From assembly GCA_946186945.1 (NCBI GenBank), contig CAMHPC010000004.1:1-48234 (forward strand): a stretch of 48,234 bases of DNA, in the 5' to 3' direction. The notes beneath the pieces are model-generated. The model was not told where the DNA came from and ran no database searches. It worked only from the letters and a program-made list of their open reading frames with translations. The translations under genes and the position numbers were made by a program. This DNA is from an uncultured Prevotella sp. Its GTDB lineage: Bacteria > Bacteroidota > Bacteroidia > Bacteroidales > Bacteroidaceae. Below are positions 23,545-33,175 of this stretch, in pieces; the first letter of the stretch is position 1; each line of letters opens with the position of its first letter.

Positions 23545-23574
23545 AAAGTGGAGGAAAGTGGAGGAAAGTGGAGG
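23545..23574 (+). promoter_or_regulatory. MraZ operator: three tandem 10-bp boxes
   Basis: AAAGTGGAGG occurs three times without interruption (23545, 23555, 23565). MraZ proteins of other phyla bind a few GTGG-containing boxes spaced one helical turn apart in front of their own gene. The boxes here end 8 nt before the -7 element of mraZ and cover the place of its -33, so bound MraZ should repress the dcw operon. No TTTG is present, so activity may depend on another factor. Confidence 0.85.
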
Positions 23575-23582
23575 AAAATAAC

Positions 23583-23590
23583 TATCTTTG
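23583..23590 (+). promoter_or_regulatory. -7 element of the dcw cluster promoter
   Basis: TATCTTTG, fitting TAnnTTTG, 29 nt before the mraZ ATG. It excludes upstream in-frame starts that lie within the operator. Confidence 0.7.
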
Positions 23591-23619
23591 CCGCTCAAAA
23601 AGTATTATATAGGTGTAAG

Positions 23620-24075
23620 ATGAGGTTATTCGGCAACATAGAGGCCAAGATTGACGCCAAGGGCAGAGTGTTTCTCCCGTCTACGTTTCGCAAGGAACTG
23701 CAGGCGGGCGAGGTGACTTGTCTGTGGATGCGCAAGGACCTGTTTGAGCGTTGCCTGATACTTTATCCCGAGCAGCGTTGGAACGAATTGGTGGATGCCA
23801 TGCGCGAGCGGCTCAGTCCGTGGGTGGCTCGCGAGCAACTTCTCTACCGTCAGTTTGTGGCGGATACGGAGCGTGTGGTACTGGACGGCAACGGCCGTTT
23901 CCTCATACCACGCCGTTACCTGCAGATGGCAGACATAGAGCAGTCTGTACGCTTCATAGGCATGGGCGACAGCATAGAGATATGGAGCGAGAGTCACACT
24001 CAGAAGCCCTTCGTAGAAATGGAGGACATGGGCGAGGCACTCAGCATGATAATGAGCGAGAAGCCTAAGGATTGA
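23620..24075 (+). CDS. mraZ: Transcriptional regulator MraZ
   Basis: This is a 151-residue, double SpoVT-AbrB-type DNA-binding protein that forms a ring and controls the dcw cluster. Two DxxGR motifs mark the two halves: AKIDAKGRVFLPSTFR near residue 10 and LDGNGRFLIPRRYL near residue 90. The start ATG at 23620 gives the standard MRLFGNIEAK beginning. A GTG at 23548 in the same frame lies in the operator and before the promoter. It is the first gene of the division cluster, with rsmH starting 11 nt after its stop. Confidence 0.95.
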   Translation: MRLFGNIEAKIDAKGRVFLPSTFRKELQAGEVTCLWMRKDLFERCLILYPEQRWNELVDAMRERLSPWVAREQLLYRQFVADTERVVLDGNGRFLIPRRYLQMADIEQSVRFIGMGDSIEIWSESHTQKPFVEMEDMGEALSMIMSEKPKD

Positions 24076-24086
24076 GGAGTGAGCCT

Positions 24087-25019
24087 ATGCATGACAACGA
24101 CACCACATACCACATACCGGTACTCCTCAGAGAGAGTGTCGACGGGCTGGACATCCGGCCCGGTGGCATTTATATTGACGTGACTTTCGGTGGAGGCGGA
24201 CACACACGCGAAATACTGCGCAGGATGGATACCACATGCCATCTGTACAGTTTCGACCAGGATGCCGACGCACAGGCAAATGCAGCGGATCTGGCTGACG
24301 ACGCACGCTTCACCTTCGTGAGGAGCAACTTCAGATACCTGAAACAGTGGATGCGCTACTACGGAGAAGAGTCGGTAGACGGCATACTGGCAGACCTGGG
24401 CGTATCGTCGCACCACTTCGACGATGAGCAGCGGGGGTTCTCTTTCCGCCATGACGCACCTCTCGACATGCGCATGAACAGGCAGTCGGCGATGAGTGCC
24501 ATGCAGGTGGTAAACGAGTATGATGAGCAACAGATAGCCGACATACTGTATCTCTACGGCGAACTGCGACAGGCACGTAGAATGGCGGCAGCCATTGTCA
24601 AGGCAAGGGCAAAGCAGAGCATAAAGACTACCGGAGCATTGGCAGAGGCACTCAGTGCCTGTCTGGCTCACGACAGGGAGAAGAAGGACCTGGCACGGGT
24701 GTTTCAAGCCATTAGGATAGAGGTGAACCACGAGATGGAGGCACTGAGCGAGATGCTCAAAGGTGCCACCGACCTACTGGCTGAGGGCGGCAGACTGTCA
24801 GTTATCACATATCACAGTCTGGAGGACCGTATGGTGAAAAACATCATCAAGGCGGGCAATATAGAGGGAAAGGTGGAGAGCGATTTCTACGGCCACAAGC
24901 ACACTCCACTTACCGCCATCGGCAAACCCATAACTCCAGATGCCAACGAGATAGAAAGAAACCCTCGCAGCAGGAGCGCAAAACTAAGAATTGCAGAAAG
25001 ACATGAAGAAAGACAATAA
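24087..25019 (+). CDS. rsmH: 16S rRNA (cytosine(1402)-N(4))-methyltransferase
   Basis: This 310-residue SAM-dependent methyltransferase modifies C1402 in the ribosomal P site. The SAM-binding loop is DVTFGGGGHTREIL, with further conserved blocks FDQDADA, DLGVSSHHFDD, RGFSFRHDAPLDMRM and ITYHSLEDRMVK. The ATG at 24087 is preferred to an in-frame TTG at 24072 that overlaps mraZ, since GAGGAG lies at a fitting distance before it. The end overlaps the ftsL gene by 17 nt. Its place after mraZ is the classic dcw order. Confidence 0.95.
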   Translation: MHDNDTTYHIPVLLRESVDGLDIRPGGIYIDVTFGGGGHTREILRRMDTTCHLYSFDQDADAQANAADLADDARFTFVRSNFRYLKQWMRYYGEESVDGILADLGVSSHHFDDEQRGFSFRHDAPLDMRMNRQSAMSAMQVVNEYDEQQIADILYLYGELRQARRMAAAIVKARAKQSIKTTGALAEALSACLAHDREKKDLARVFQAIRIEVNHEMEALSEMLKGATDLLAEGGRLSVITYHSLEDRMVKNIIKAGNIEGKVESDFYGHKHTPLTAIGKPITPDANEIERNPRSRSAKLRIAERHEERQ

Positions 25020-25521
25020 CGACATAAGAGACACTGAAATACAAGACGAGACATACGACTACGCTCTGGAGGAAAACTACGAACAGCCATCAGCCGATGC
25101 CGATGAGGAGACTGAAGGCGAAGAGAATGCCGATGAGCAAAAGCCCTCGCTGAAGGAGGTGATAGAAGAGCATGCACGCGAAGACGAAAGACCTGACTCG
25201 TCGAAGGTGACGCTGCGCACCATCCTCGGTGGAGATATACTCACTGCCAAGTTCCTGCGTGAGCAATTGGGGCTCATACTGCTCATCGCAGCATTTGTAA
25301 TAGTTTACGTATCATTCAGATACAACAGTCAGAAGAGTATGCTCGAGATAGACCGGCTGAACAAGGAACTGGTTGAGGCACGCTACCGCACGCTCTCACT
25401 ATCGAGCATACTCACCGAGCAATGCAGGGAGAGCAGGGTGCAAAACCTGCTGAAAGAAACAAGCGACAGCACACTACATGCTGCCGACCAACCACCATAC
25501 ATAGTAAACATACCTGAATAA
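25003..25521 (+). CDS. ftsL: FtsL-like cell division protein
   Basis: This 172-residue bitopic protein occupies the ftsL position between rsmH and ftsI. An acidic cytoplasmic tail (1-65, rich in Glu and Asp) leads to a membrane helix (LGLILLIAAFVIVYVSF, about 89-105) and a short periplasmic coiled coil (about 108-145). FtsL works with FtsB and FtsQ to hold and activate FtsW and FtsI. Sequence identity across this family is low, so the call rests on topology and context. The long acidic N-terminus is typical of Bacteroidetes and much longer than in E. coli. It is followed directly by ftsI with no gap (TAA ATG). Confidence 0.85.
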   Translation: MKKDNNDIRDTEIQDETYDYALEENYEQPSADADEETEGEENADEQKPSLKEVIEEHAREDERPDSSKVTLRTILGGDILTAKFLREQLGLILLIAAFVIVYVSFRYNSQKSMLEIDRLNKELVEARYRTLSLSSILTEQCRESRVQNLLKETSDSTLHAADQPPYIVNIPE

Positions 25522-27669
25522 ATGAGCAAAAACAACCATAACAACACTACACTTAGATATTCATTTATCGCCATCATACTGACGGTCGTAGCAGTGGGCA
25601 TAATAGGCAGGGCCCTCTACATTATGACCGCCAAGAAGGACTACTGGATAGAGGTGGCAAACCAGCAGAAGCGTGTAAATGTGCCCGACCCGCCACTGAG
25701 AGGAAACATACTGAGTTGCGACGGACAACTCATGGCTACCACACTGCCACAGTACAGACTGTACTTCGACTTCCTGGCAGGTGACGACATTAAGAAGAAA
25801 GACTCGCTGCTCAACGCTAAGATGGACAGCATCTGCGAAGGCTTGCACGAGATATTCCCGGAGAAATCGGCTGAGGAATTCCGCAAGCACATGACAGAAG
25901 GCAGGCATAGCAAGAAGAACCGCCACTGGCCCATATGGAACAAGAGGGTGAGTTATACCACATACAAGAAGGTGAAACAGTTGCCTGTGTTCCGCATGTC
26001 AAAGAATGCCGGCGGTTTTCACGAGGAGAAGAACAACGGACGCAGCATGCCTTTCGGTTCACTTGCCAAACGTACTGTGGGGAAGATGTTTGAGGGAACA
26101 GGCATGAACGAGCCGCAGTATGGACTGGAGATGTCGTTCGACTCGGTGCTTAGAGGCGAGATGGGCTACGGACACCGACAGAAGGTGCGCAACAGGATGC
26201 TGACCATCATTGACAAGGAGCATGTGGACGGCTACGACATAATGACCACCCTGGACGTGAAAATGCAGGACGTGGCAGAAAAAGCCGTGGTGGAAGAGAT
26301 GAAGGAGGATGACATAGACATAGGTGTGGCTATTGTCATGGAAGTAAAGACAGGCGATATCAAAGCCATAGTAAATATGGAGAGATGTGACGACGGCACT
26401 TACAGGGAACTGCAAAACCATGCCGTGAGCGACCTGCTCGAACCTGGGTCGGTGTTCAAGACGGCTTCACTCATGGTGGCTCTCGACGATGGCGTGGTAG
26501 ACACGAGCATGATGTATGCACTGGGCAACCACGGCATACATATGATGTACGGGCGCGAGATGCGCGACCATAACTGGCGCAAGGGTGGATACAAACCACT
26601 CAAGGTGCCCGACATTCTGGCAAACAGTTCCAATATCGGTGTGAGCCGTATCATCGACGAGAACTATCACCGCAATCCCGAGAAGTATGTGGAGGGCCTG
26701 CACCGCATTGGAATAGCCGAGGACCTGAAGGTTAAAATCCCCGGATACACACCTCCACGCATACGCATGCCCAAGAAGGCAAAAAATGGGCAATGGACAA
26801 ACTGGAGCAACACCTCTCTGCCATGGATGAGTATAGGATATGAGACTCAGGTGCCACCTATCTCCACTCTCACCTTTTATAATGCCATTGCCAATGGCGG
26901 CAAGATGATGCAGCCACGAATAGTGAAACAGAAGATGCGCGACGGAGAAGTGGTAGCCACGTATGAACCGGTAGTACTCAAAGAGCATATATGCAAGGAG
27001 TCGACTCTGGGAGCCATACAGGCGATGCTCAGACGTGTGGTGACTCATGGCACGGGCAAGAAGGCGGGCTCCAAATCGTTTGCAGTAGCAGGCAAGACGG
27101 GCACAGCGCAGATAGCAAGAGGAAAACTGGGATATAAATCGGGCATAATGAACTACCTGCTGAGTTTCGTGGGCTACTTCCCCTTCGACGACCCACAGTA
27201 CACTTGCATAGTATGCCTGAGAAAGAGCGGCACACCGGCATCGGGCGGCATGAGCGCACAGACATTCAAGAAGATAGCCGAGGGTATCATGGCTCACAAC
27301 CTCAAACGCAGTGCCACCGACCTGCGCACTGCAGAGACGCAACTAATGCCCGACATAAAGAGCGGCAGACGCGATGCCGCCATGACCGCCATGCGCCTGC
27401 TGGGCTTTGCCGCTAACACAGTGCAGGCAGGCAGCGACTGGTGCACCTTCAGCAAACAAGGGGGCAGTGCCAAGGCTGAAGACTTGCCGCAATACAGCAA
27501 AGGCAAGATGCCCGATGTGACAGGCATGGGTGCTCGCGATGCCGTGTATATGATAGAAAGCAGAGGACTGGTGACACGCATCAACGGACGAGGACGCGTG
27601 ACGGCACAGAGCATTGCCGCTGGCAATACAGTGACACCGGGCGACACCTGTATACTACGTCTGGAATGA
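25522..27669 (+). CDS. ftsI: Division-specific penicillin-binding protein (transpeptidase) with PASTA domain
   Basis: This is a 715-residue class B PBP. After a short cytoplasmic end and a membrane helix (about 11-33) come the dimerisation domain and the transpeptidase domain. All three active-site motifs are present: S310-VFK (EPGSVFKTAS), S369-SN (ANSSNIG) and K525-TG (AGKTGTAQ). A C-terminal PASTA domain (about 660-714, PDVTGMGARDAV) is present, as in other Bacteroidetes and SpoVD/PBP2x-like proteins but not in E. coli FtsI. The enzyme cross-links septal peptidoglycan and is a beta-lactam target. It is encoded between ftsL and murE. Confidence 0.95.
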   Translation: MSKNNHNNTTLRYSFIAIILTVVAVGIIGRALYIMTAKKDYWIEVANQQKRVNVPDPPLRGNILSCDGQLMATTLPQYRLYFDFLAGDDIKKKDSLLNAKMDSICEGLHEIFPEKSAEEFRKHMTEGRHSKKNRHWPIWNKRVSYTTYKKVKQLPVFRMSKNAGGFHEEKNNGRSMPFGSLAKRTVGKMFEGTGMNEPQYGLEMSFDSVLRGEMGYGHRQKVRNRMLTIIDKEHVDGYDIMTTLDVKMQDVAEKAVVEEMKEDDIDIGVAIVMEVKTGDIKAIVNMERCDDGTYRELQNHAVSDLLEPGSVFKTASLMVALDDGVVDTSMMYALGNHGIHMMYGREMRDHNWRKGGYKPLKVPDILANSSNIGVSRIIDENYHRNPEKYVEGLHRIGIAEDLKVKIPGYTPPRIRMPKKAKNGQWTNWSNTSLPWMSIGYETQVPPISTLTFYNAIANGGKMMQPRIVKQKMRDGEVVATYEPVVLKEHICKESTLGAIQAMLRRVVTHGTGKKAGSKSFAVAGKTGTAQIARGKLGYKSGIMNYLLSFVGYFPFDDPQYTCIVCLRKSGTPASGGMSAQTFKKIAEGIMAHNLKRSATDLRTAETQLMPDIKSGRRDAAMTAMRLLGFAANTVQAGSDWCTFSKQGGSAKAEDLPQYSKGKMPDVTGMGARDAVYMIESRGLVTRINGRGRVTAQSIAAGNTVTPGDTCILRLE

Positions 27670-27705
27670 CAATAAAAGAAAAAGATAATAAATAAGACTT
27701 ACCGC

Positions 27706-29163
27706 ATGAGACTGAAAGAGATTATTTCCAATATACATCTGCTGGACGCTGTAGGCGACTTAGACAGAGAAGTGAAAGGAATAGAGATAGACTCGCGCAA
27801 GGCAGAGGAAGACACACTCTTTGCTGCCATACGCGGCACACAAGTGGACGGACACCGTTTTATACCACTCGCCATAGAAAAAGGCGCAAGCATCATACTG
27901 TGCGAGCAACTGCCCGAGCAACTGTCAGAGGGTGTCACCTACCTGCGTGTGGCGAGCACCGAACAGGCTATCGGACCTGTAGCCACCGCCTTCTACGGCA
28001 ACCCATCGGCGAAGGTGAAACTGGTGGGTGTGACCGGTACCAACGGCAAAACCACTATTGCCACTGTGCTGTACAATATGTTTCGTGCCATGGGGCACCG
28101 CTGCGGACTTCTCTCCACCGTGTGCAACTACATCAACGGCGAGGCTATACCTGCTACACATACCACACCCGATGCCATAGAACTGAACCGTCTGCTGGGC
28201 AGTATGGTGGAGCAGGGATGCGAATATGTGTTCATGGAGTGTAGCAGTCATGCCATCCACCAGCACCGTATAGGCGGACTGACCTTTGCCGGCGGTATCT
28301 TCACCAACCTGACACGCGACCACCTGGACTATCACAAGACCGTGGAGGCATACCGCGATGCCAAGAAGGCATTCTTCGACTCGCTGCCAAAGACCGCCTT
28401 TGCCATCACCAACGCCGACGACCGCAACGGCATGGTAATGGTGCAAAACACCAAGGCGCAGGTGCGCACATACTCCATGCGCACCATGGCAGACTTCCGC
28501 GCCCATCTGCTGGAGTGCCATTTCGAAGGTATGTACCTGGAAATCAACGGCAAGGAGGTAGGCGTGCAGTTCACCGGCAAGTTCAACGTGAGCAACCTGC
28601 TCGCAGTATACGGTGCTGCCGTGATGCTGGGTAAGACGCCCGATGAGGTGCTGCTCGTGCTCAGCACGATGAAGAGTGTGAGTGGCAGACTGCAACCGGT
28701 ACACTCACCCGAGGGCTTCACCGCTATCGTGGACTATGCCCATACCCCCGATGCACTCGCCAATGTGCTCAGTGCCATACATGAGGTGCTCAACGGCAAA
28801 GGACAGGTAATCACTGTATGCGGTGCCGGCGGCAACCGCGACAAGGGCAAGCGGCCACTCATGGCACAGGAGGCAGTGAGACAGAGCGACAAGGTGATTA
28901 TAACATCCGACAATCCGAGGTTTGAAGACCCACAGGCGATTATCGATGACATGCTTGCCGGCATCACCCCCACACAGCGCAAGAAGGTGATAAGCATCAC
29001 CGACCGACGCGAAGCCATACGCACTGCATGTATGATGGCTACCAAGGGCGACGTGATACTTGTGGCAGGCAAAGGCCATGAGGACTACCAAGAGATAGAA
29101 GGGGTGAAGCACCACTTCAATGACCGCGAGGTACTGGAAGAAATATTTAAAGAGAACGAATAA
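27706..29163 (+). CDS. murE: UDP-N-acetylmuramoyl-L-alanyl-D-glutamate--2,6-diaminopimelate ligase
   Basis: This 485-residue Mur ligase adds the third stem-peptide residue to UDP-MurNAc-Ala-Glu. The ATP loop is VTGTNGKTT (K115). The residue-specificity motif DNPR (402-405) marks meso-diaminopimelate as the added amino acid, rather than lysine. [13 protein letters not shown] and [10 protein letters not shown] are further family blocks. The gene follows ftsI by 36 nt and precedes mraY by 12 nt. murF, which usually comes next in other phyla, is not here. Confidence 0.96.
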   Translation: MRLKEIISNIHLLDAVGDLDREVKGIEIDSRKAEEDTLFAAIRGTQVDGHRFIPLAIEKGASIILCEQLPEQLSEGVTYLRVASTEQAIGPVATAFYGNPSAKVKLVGVTGTNGKTTIATVLYNMFRAMGHRCGLLSTVCNYINGEAIPATHTTPDAIELNRLLGSMVEQGCEYVFMECSSHAIHQHRIGGLTFAGGIFTNLTRDHLDYHKTVEAYRDAKKAFFDSLPKTAFAITNADDRNGMVMVQNTKAQVRTYSMRTMADFRAHLLECHFEGMYLEINGKEVGVQFTGKFNVSNLLAVYGAAVMLGKTPDEVLLVLSTMKSVSGRLQPVHSPEGFTAIVDYAHTPDALANVLSAIHEVLNGKGQVITVCGAGGNRDKGKRPLMAQEAVRQSDKVIITSDNPRFEDPQAIIDDMLAGITPTQRKKVISITDRREAIRTACMMATKGDVILVAGKGHEDYQEIEGVKHHFNDREVLEEIFKENE

Positions 29164-29175
29164 AACCATAACGAC

Positions 29176-30441
29176 ATGCTATACTACTTGTTCAGATTCT
29201 TAGAGCAATTCGGCATACCAGGCTCACATATATGGAATTATATCTCCTTCCGAGCCCTGTTGGCACTCATACTGTCGCTCGTCATCTCTATATGGGTGGG
29301 CGAGAAATTCATTGCCTACCTGAAACGCAAACAGATAACCGAGGTGCAGCGTGAGGCAAAGATAGACCCCTTTGGTGTGAACAAAGTGGGTGTACCCTCT
29401 ATGGGTGGCATCATCATAATACTTGCCATACTGGTGCCCGTGCTGCTTCTGGGTCGCATCCGCAACATCTACCTCATACTCATGGTTATTACCACTGTGT
29501 GGCTGGGTATACTGGGTGGACTGGACGACTACATCAAAATATTCCGGCACAACAAGGAGGGACTGCACGGCAAGTTCAAGATCATAGGACAAGTGGGACT
29601 GGGCTTTATCGTAGGTCTGACTCTCTGGCTCAGTCCTGACGCCAAGATAAACGAGAATGTGGTGGTAGAGAAACAGGCGCAGGAAATGGTGGTACACAAA
29701 ACCGATGCCGAAAAATCGCTGAAGACGACCATCCCCTTCGTAAAAGGGCACAACCTGGACTATTCCGACCTGATGGGTTTCATGGGCGACTATAAGTATG
29801 CCGCAGGGTGGATACTCTTTGTCATAATGACCATCTTCGTGGTGACGGCGGTGAGCAACGGTGCCAATCTGAACGATGGTATGGACGGCATGTGTGCCGG
29901 CAACTCAGCCATCATAGGTGTGGCAATCGGCATACTGGCGTATGTGAGCAGCCACTTGGAGTTTGCCTCATACCTCAACATCATGTATATACCCGGCACA
30001 CAGGAACTTGTGGTGTTTATGTGCGCCTTCGTAGGAGCACTGATAGGTTTCCTGTGGTACAACTCCTACCCGGCACAGGTGTTCATGGGCGATACAGGCT
30101 CGCTCACCATCGGTGGTATAATAGCCGTGGCAGCCATCATCATACACAAAGAACTGCTGCTGCCCATACTGTGCGGCATATTCTTCGTGGAAAGCCTGAG
30201 TGTGATACTGCAAGTATGGTACTACAAAAAAGGCAAGCGCCGCGGTGTGAAACAACGTATTTTCAAACGCACGCCCATACATGACAATTTCCGCACCACG
30301 GCAGCACAGATGGACCCCGAATGCCGCTACCTGCTGAAGAGACCACGGGGTGTGGCTCACGAATCGAAGATAACAGTACGTTTCTGGATAATAAGCATAC
30401 TGCTGGCTATAATAACCATCATAACACTCAAAATAAGATAA
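29176..30441 (+). CDS. mraY: Phospho-N-acetylmuramoyl-pentapeptide transferase
   Basis: This 421-residue polytopic membrane enzyme transfers phospho-MurNAc-pentapeptide to undecaprenyl phosphate, making lipid I. The Mg-binding aspartates are in GGLDDYIK and NLNDGMDGM, and FMGDTGSL follows. The protein is about 60 residues longer than E. coli MraY. Most of the excess is a hydrophilic segment between helices around residues 160-195 (INENVVVEKQAQEM...). Similar insertions are usual in Bacteroidetes. About ten membrane helices can be drawn. The gene lies between murE and murD. Confidence 0.96.
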   Translation: MLYYLFRFLEQFGIPGSHIWNYISFRALLALILSLVISIWVGEKFIAYLKRKQITEVQREAKIDPFGVNKVGVPSMGGIIIILAILVPVLLLGRIRNIYLILMVITTVWLGILGGLDDYIKIFRHNKEGLHGKFKIIGQVGLGFIVGLTLWLSPDAKINENVVVEKQAQEMVVHKTDAEKSLKTTIPFVKGHNLDYSDLMGFMGDYKYAAGWILFVIMTIFVVTAVSNGANLNDGMDGMCAGNSAIIGVAIGILAYVSSHLEFASYLNIMYIPGTQELVVFMCAFVGALIGFLWYNSYPAQVFMGDTGSLTIGGIIAVAAIIIHKELLLPILCGIFFVESLSVILQVWYYKKGKRRGVKQRIFKRTPIHDNFRTTAAQMDPECRYLLKRPRGVAHESKITVRFWIISILLAIITIITLKIR

Positions 30442-30453
30442 CGACAAGAAAAG

Positions 30454-31803
30454 ATGGATAAAGAAAACAACATAGGACGTATAGTGATACTCGGTGCCGC
30501 AGAGAGCGGTGCCGGAGCCGCCGTGCTGGCACAGAAGAAGGGCTTCGATGTGTTCGTGAGCGACATGTCTGCCATCAAGCCAAGATACAAGGAACTGCTG
30601 GACCAGCACCACATAGAATGGGAAGAGGGACAGCACAGCCGTGACAAGATACTCAATGCCGACGAGATAATAAAAAGTCCGGGCATACCCGATACGGCGC
30701 CAATAATAAAAGAGGCTAAACAGAAAGGCATACACATCATCAGCGAGATAGAATTTGCCGGCAGATACACTCAGTCGAAAATGATATGCATCACAGGCAG
30801 CAATGGCAAGACCACTACTACCTCGCTCATATACCATATCTTCAAACAGGCAGGCTACGACGCTGGTCTGGCGGGCAACATCGGCAGGAGTCTGGCACTG
30901 CAGGTGGCAGAAGAACCACACGAGTACTATATTATAGAACTCAGCAGTTTCCAACTGGACAACATGTATGACTTTAAAGCCGACATTGCCATACTGCTCA
31001 ATATCACCCCAGACCATCTGGACCGCTACGACAACTGTATGCAAAACTATGTGGATGCAAAGATGCGCATCATACAGAACCAGACGGAACAGGACAGTTT
31101 CATATACTGGAATGACGACCCCATAATCCGTAAGGAACTGGAAAAATACCAGATACAGTCGGTGCAGTACCCCTTCTCCAAACTGAAGGAGAGCGGAGCC
31201 ATAGGATACATAGAAGAGGGTAAATACACCATAGAACGCCCCACCCCGTTCAATATGGAACAGGAAGAACTGAGTCTGACCGGTGTGCACAATATCTACA
31301 ACTCATTGGCAGCGGGCATAGCAGCCAATATAGCAGGTATAAAGAAAGAAAACATACGCAAGAGCCTGAGCGACTTCCCCGGTGTGGAACACAGACTGGA
31401 ACATGTGGCACGCGTGAGGGGCGTGGAGTATATCAACGACTCCAAGGCCACCAATGTAGACGCCTGCTGGTATGCACTGGAAAGCATGCAGACACCCACC
31501 ATACTCATCATCGGCGGCAAAGACAAGGGAAATGACTATACTCCCATCTTCGACCTGGTGAAGAAGAAATGCAAGGCCCTGGTCTTTCTGGGTGCCGACA
31601 ACAGCAAACTGCATGAGGTGTTTGACAACCTGGGGGTTGACATACGCGACACACACTGCATGAAGGACTGCGTGAGTGAATGCTACGCACTGGCTGAACC
31701 CGGCGACACCGTGCTGCTGAGTCCGTGCTGTGCCAGTTTTGACCTGTTCAAGAACATGGAAGACCGCGGCGAACAGTTTAAATCATTAGTAAGAGAGCTA
31801 TAG
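30454..31803 (+). CDS. murD: UDP-N-acetylmuramoylalanine--D-glutamate ligase
   Basis: This 449-residue Mur ligase joins D-glutamate to UDP-MurNAc-L-Ala. The P-loop motif is ITGSNGKTTTTSL, followed by GNIGRSLALQ, ELSSFQLD and NITPDHLDRY, and the C-terminal domain carries GGKDKGNDY. It follows mraY by 12 nt. The next gene, ftsW, begins one base after its TAG with a GTG codon, so the two are translationally linked. Confidence 0.96.
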   Translation: MDKENNIGRIVILGAAESGAGAAVLAQKKGFDVFVSDMSAIKPRYKELLDQHHIEWEEGQHSRDKILNADEIIKSPGIPDTAPIIKEAKQKGIHIISEIEFAGRYTQSKMICITGSNGKTTTTSLIYHIFKQAGYDAGLAGNIGRSLALQVAEEPHEYYIIELSSFQLDNMYDFKADIAILLNITPDHLDRYDNCMQNYVDAKMRIIQNQTEQDSFIYWNDDPIIRKELEKYQIQSVQYPFSKLKESGAIGYIEEGKYTIERPTPFNMEQEELSLTGVHNIYNSLAAGIAANIAGIKKENIRKSLSDFPGVEHRLEHVARVRGVEYINDSKATNVDACWYALESMQTPTILIIGGKDKGNDYTPIFDLVKKKCKALVFLGADNSKLHEVFDNLGVDIRDTHCMKDCVSECYALAEPGDTVLLSPCCASFDLFKNMEDRGEQFKSLVREL

Positions 31804-31804
31804 C

Positions 31805-33100
31805 GTGGAGAAAAAAATAGCCAATATATTCAAAGGCGACAAGGTGATATGGATGGTGTTCTTCTTCCTCTGTATCATCAGCATTATCGAGGTGTTCAGT
31901 TCCTCGTCCACCTTGTCGTATAAATCGGAAAACTACTGGGCTCCCATCATCAAGCACGGTGTCACCATCATCGTGGGCTTTGTCCTGGCAGTGGCCACAC
32001 TCAATGTCGATTGCCGATACTTCAAACTCGCCACTCCCCCACTGCTCATACTGTCGTTTATACTGCTGCTGTGGGTACTGATAGGTGGTGGCTCCACCAA
32101 CGATGCATCACGATGGGTGAGTTTTCTTGGCATACAGTTCCAACCCTCGGAAATGGCGAAGATGGCACTGGTCTTTGCCGCAGCGCAGATACTGAGTGCC
32201 ATGCAAACATCTACTGGGGCTGATAAGGATACCATGAAATACATTCTCTGGACCAGTTTTATTTTCGTGGGACTCATAGCCCTTGAAAACCTGTCTACTG
32301 CCATGCTCATCAGTATAGTACTGATACTCATGATGTTTGTAGGCAACGTGTCGCTGCGCCAAATAGGCAAACTAATAGGCAAGGTGATGCTGGTAATGGC
32401 TATCCTGCTGGCTATCATCATGGTGTTTGGCAATGACAAGGAAGACCTGAGCGAGAAACAGGCCAAGACGGAGCAGTTTCAAAAGTCTGAAGAAACAAAG
32501 AAAGAGGCAGACGACGAAAACTTCATTGAAAAGATGTTTCACCGTGCCGGCACCTGGAAAGGACGCATAAAACGATTCTTCGACAATGAAGAGATACCAC
32601 CCGAGAAATACGACTTGCAAGAAAACCAGCAGGTGGGACACGCCAATATAGCCATAGCATCGTCAAACATAGTGGGCGTGGGACCAGGCAACAGCGTGGA
32701 GCGCGACTTCCTGCCACAGGCATTCTCAGACTTCATCTATGCCATCATAATCGAAGAGATGGGTATATGGGGCGCCATACTCGTGGCATTTCTCTACATA
32801 GTGCTCTTCTTCCGCACCGGGCGTATTGCTTCGCGCTGCGAGAACTACTACCCTGCCTTCCTGGTCATGGGACTGTCTATGCTGATGGTGATACAAGCAC
32901 TGTTCAATATGCTCGTGGCAGTGGGACTGGCACCCGTTACGGGTCAGCCGTTACCTCTGATATCCAAGGGCGGCTCATCCACTGTTTTCTGCGGCATATA
33001 CATAGGCGTGATACTCAGCGTGAGCAGGTCGGCAAAGCGGAAACAGAGCGGTGCACACACCGAATTGGCAATTGAAGAAAAACTGGCTGAAAAAAATTAG
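31805..33100 (+). CDS. ftsW: Septal peptidoglycan polymerase FtsW
   Basis: This 431-residue SEDS-family membrane enzyme polymerises lipid II at the septum together with FtsI. The signature QFQPSEMAKM is at 111-120. The last large extracytoplasmic region has FLPQAFSDFIYAIIIEEMG, with D309 as the likely catalytic aspartate by alignment with the TDFIFA block of E. coli. A hydrophilic, charged segment of roughly 65 residues (about 210-275, rich in Lys and Glu) interrupts the helices just before it and is much longer than in E. coli. The start is GTG at 31805, one base after the murD stop. Confidence 0.94.
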   Translation: MEKKIANIFKGDKVIWMVFFFLCIISIIEVFSSSSTLSYKSENYWAPIIKHGVTIIVGFVLAVATLNVDCRYFKLATPPLLILSFILLLWVLIGGGSTNDASRWVSFLGIQFQPSEMAKMALVFAAAQILSAMQTSTGADKDTMKYILWTSFIFVGLIALENLSTAMLISIVLILMMFVGNVSLRQIGKLIGKVMLVMAILLAIIMVFGNDKEDLSEKQAKTEQFQKSEETKKEADDENFIEKMFHRAGTWKGRIKRFFDNEEIPPEKYDLQENQQVGHANIAIASSNIVGVGPGNSVERDFLPQAFSDFIYAIIIEEMGIWGAILVAFLYIVLFFRTGRIASRCENYYPAFLVMGLSMLMVIQALFNMLVAVGLAPVTGQPLPLISKGGSSTVFCGIYIGVILSVSRSAKRKQSGAHTELAIEEKLAEKN

Positions 33101-33119
33101 TCTTAATAATTGTCATAAA

Positions 33120-33152
33120 ATTGTTTAAAGAGAAAAAAAATCAGTACTTTTG
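33120..33152 (+). promoter_or_regulatory. Internal dcw promoter before murG
   Basis: ATTG (33120-33123), 21 nt and TACTTTTG (33145-33152). It lies in the 75-nt gap between ftsW and murG, the widest within this part of the cluster, and is A+T-rich. It would let murG, murC and the fts genes be expressed apart from the MraZ-controlled promoter. Confidence 0.65.
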
Positions 33153-33175
33153 CATACAAAACAGCAAGGAGAACG

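Noticed and set aside
23545..23574. Short tandem repeats as a possible CRISPR
   Set aside because: Only three 10-bp units without spacers, at the expected MraZ site. No cas gene is present.
23548..23619. Upstream GTG start for mraZ
   Set aside because: It lies within the operator repeats and before the -7 element. The standard MRLFGNIEAK start is at 23620.
24072..24086. TTG start for rsmH overlapping mraZ
   Set aside because: An ATG with a purine-rich leader lies 15 nt downstream.
29968..31290. Leftward frame of 440 codons opposite mraY and murD
   Set aside because: Both sense genes are complete and match their families throughout. The antisense translation shows no recognisable domain.
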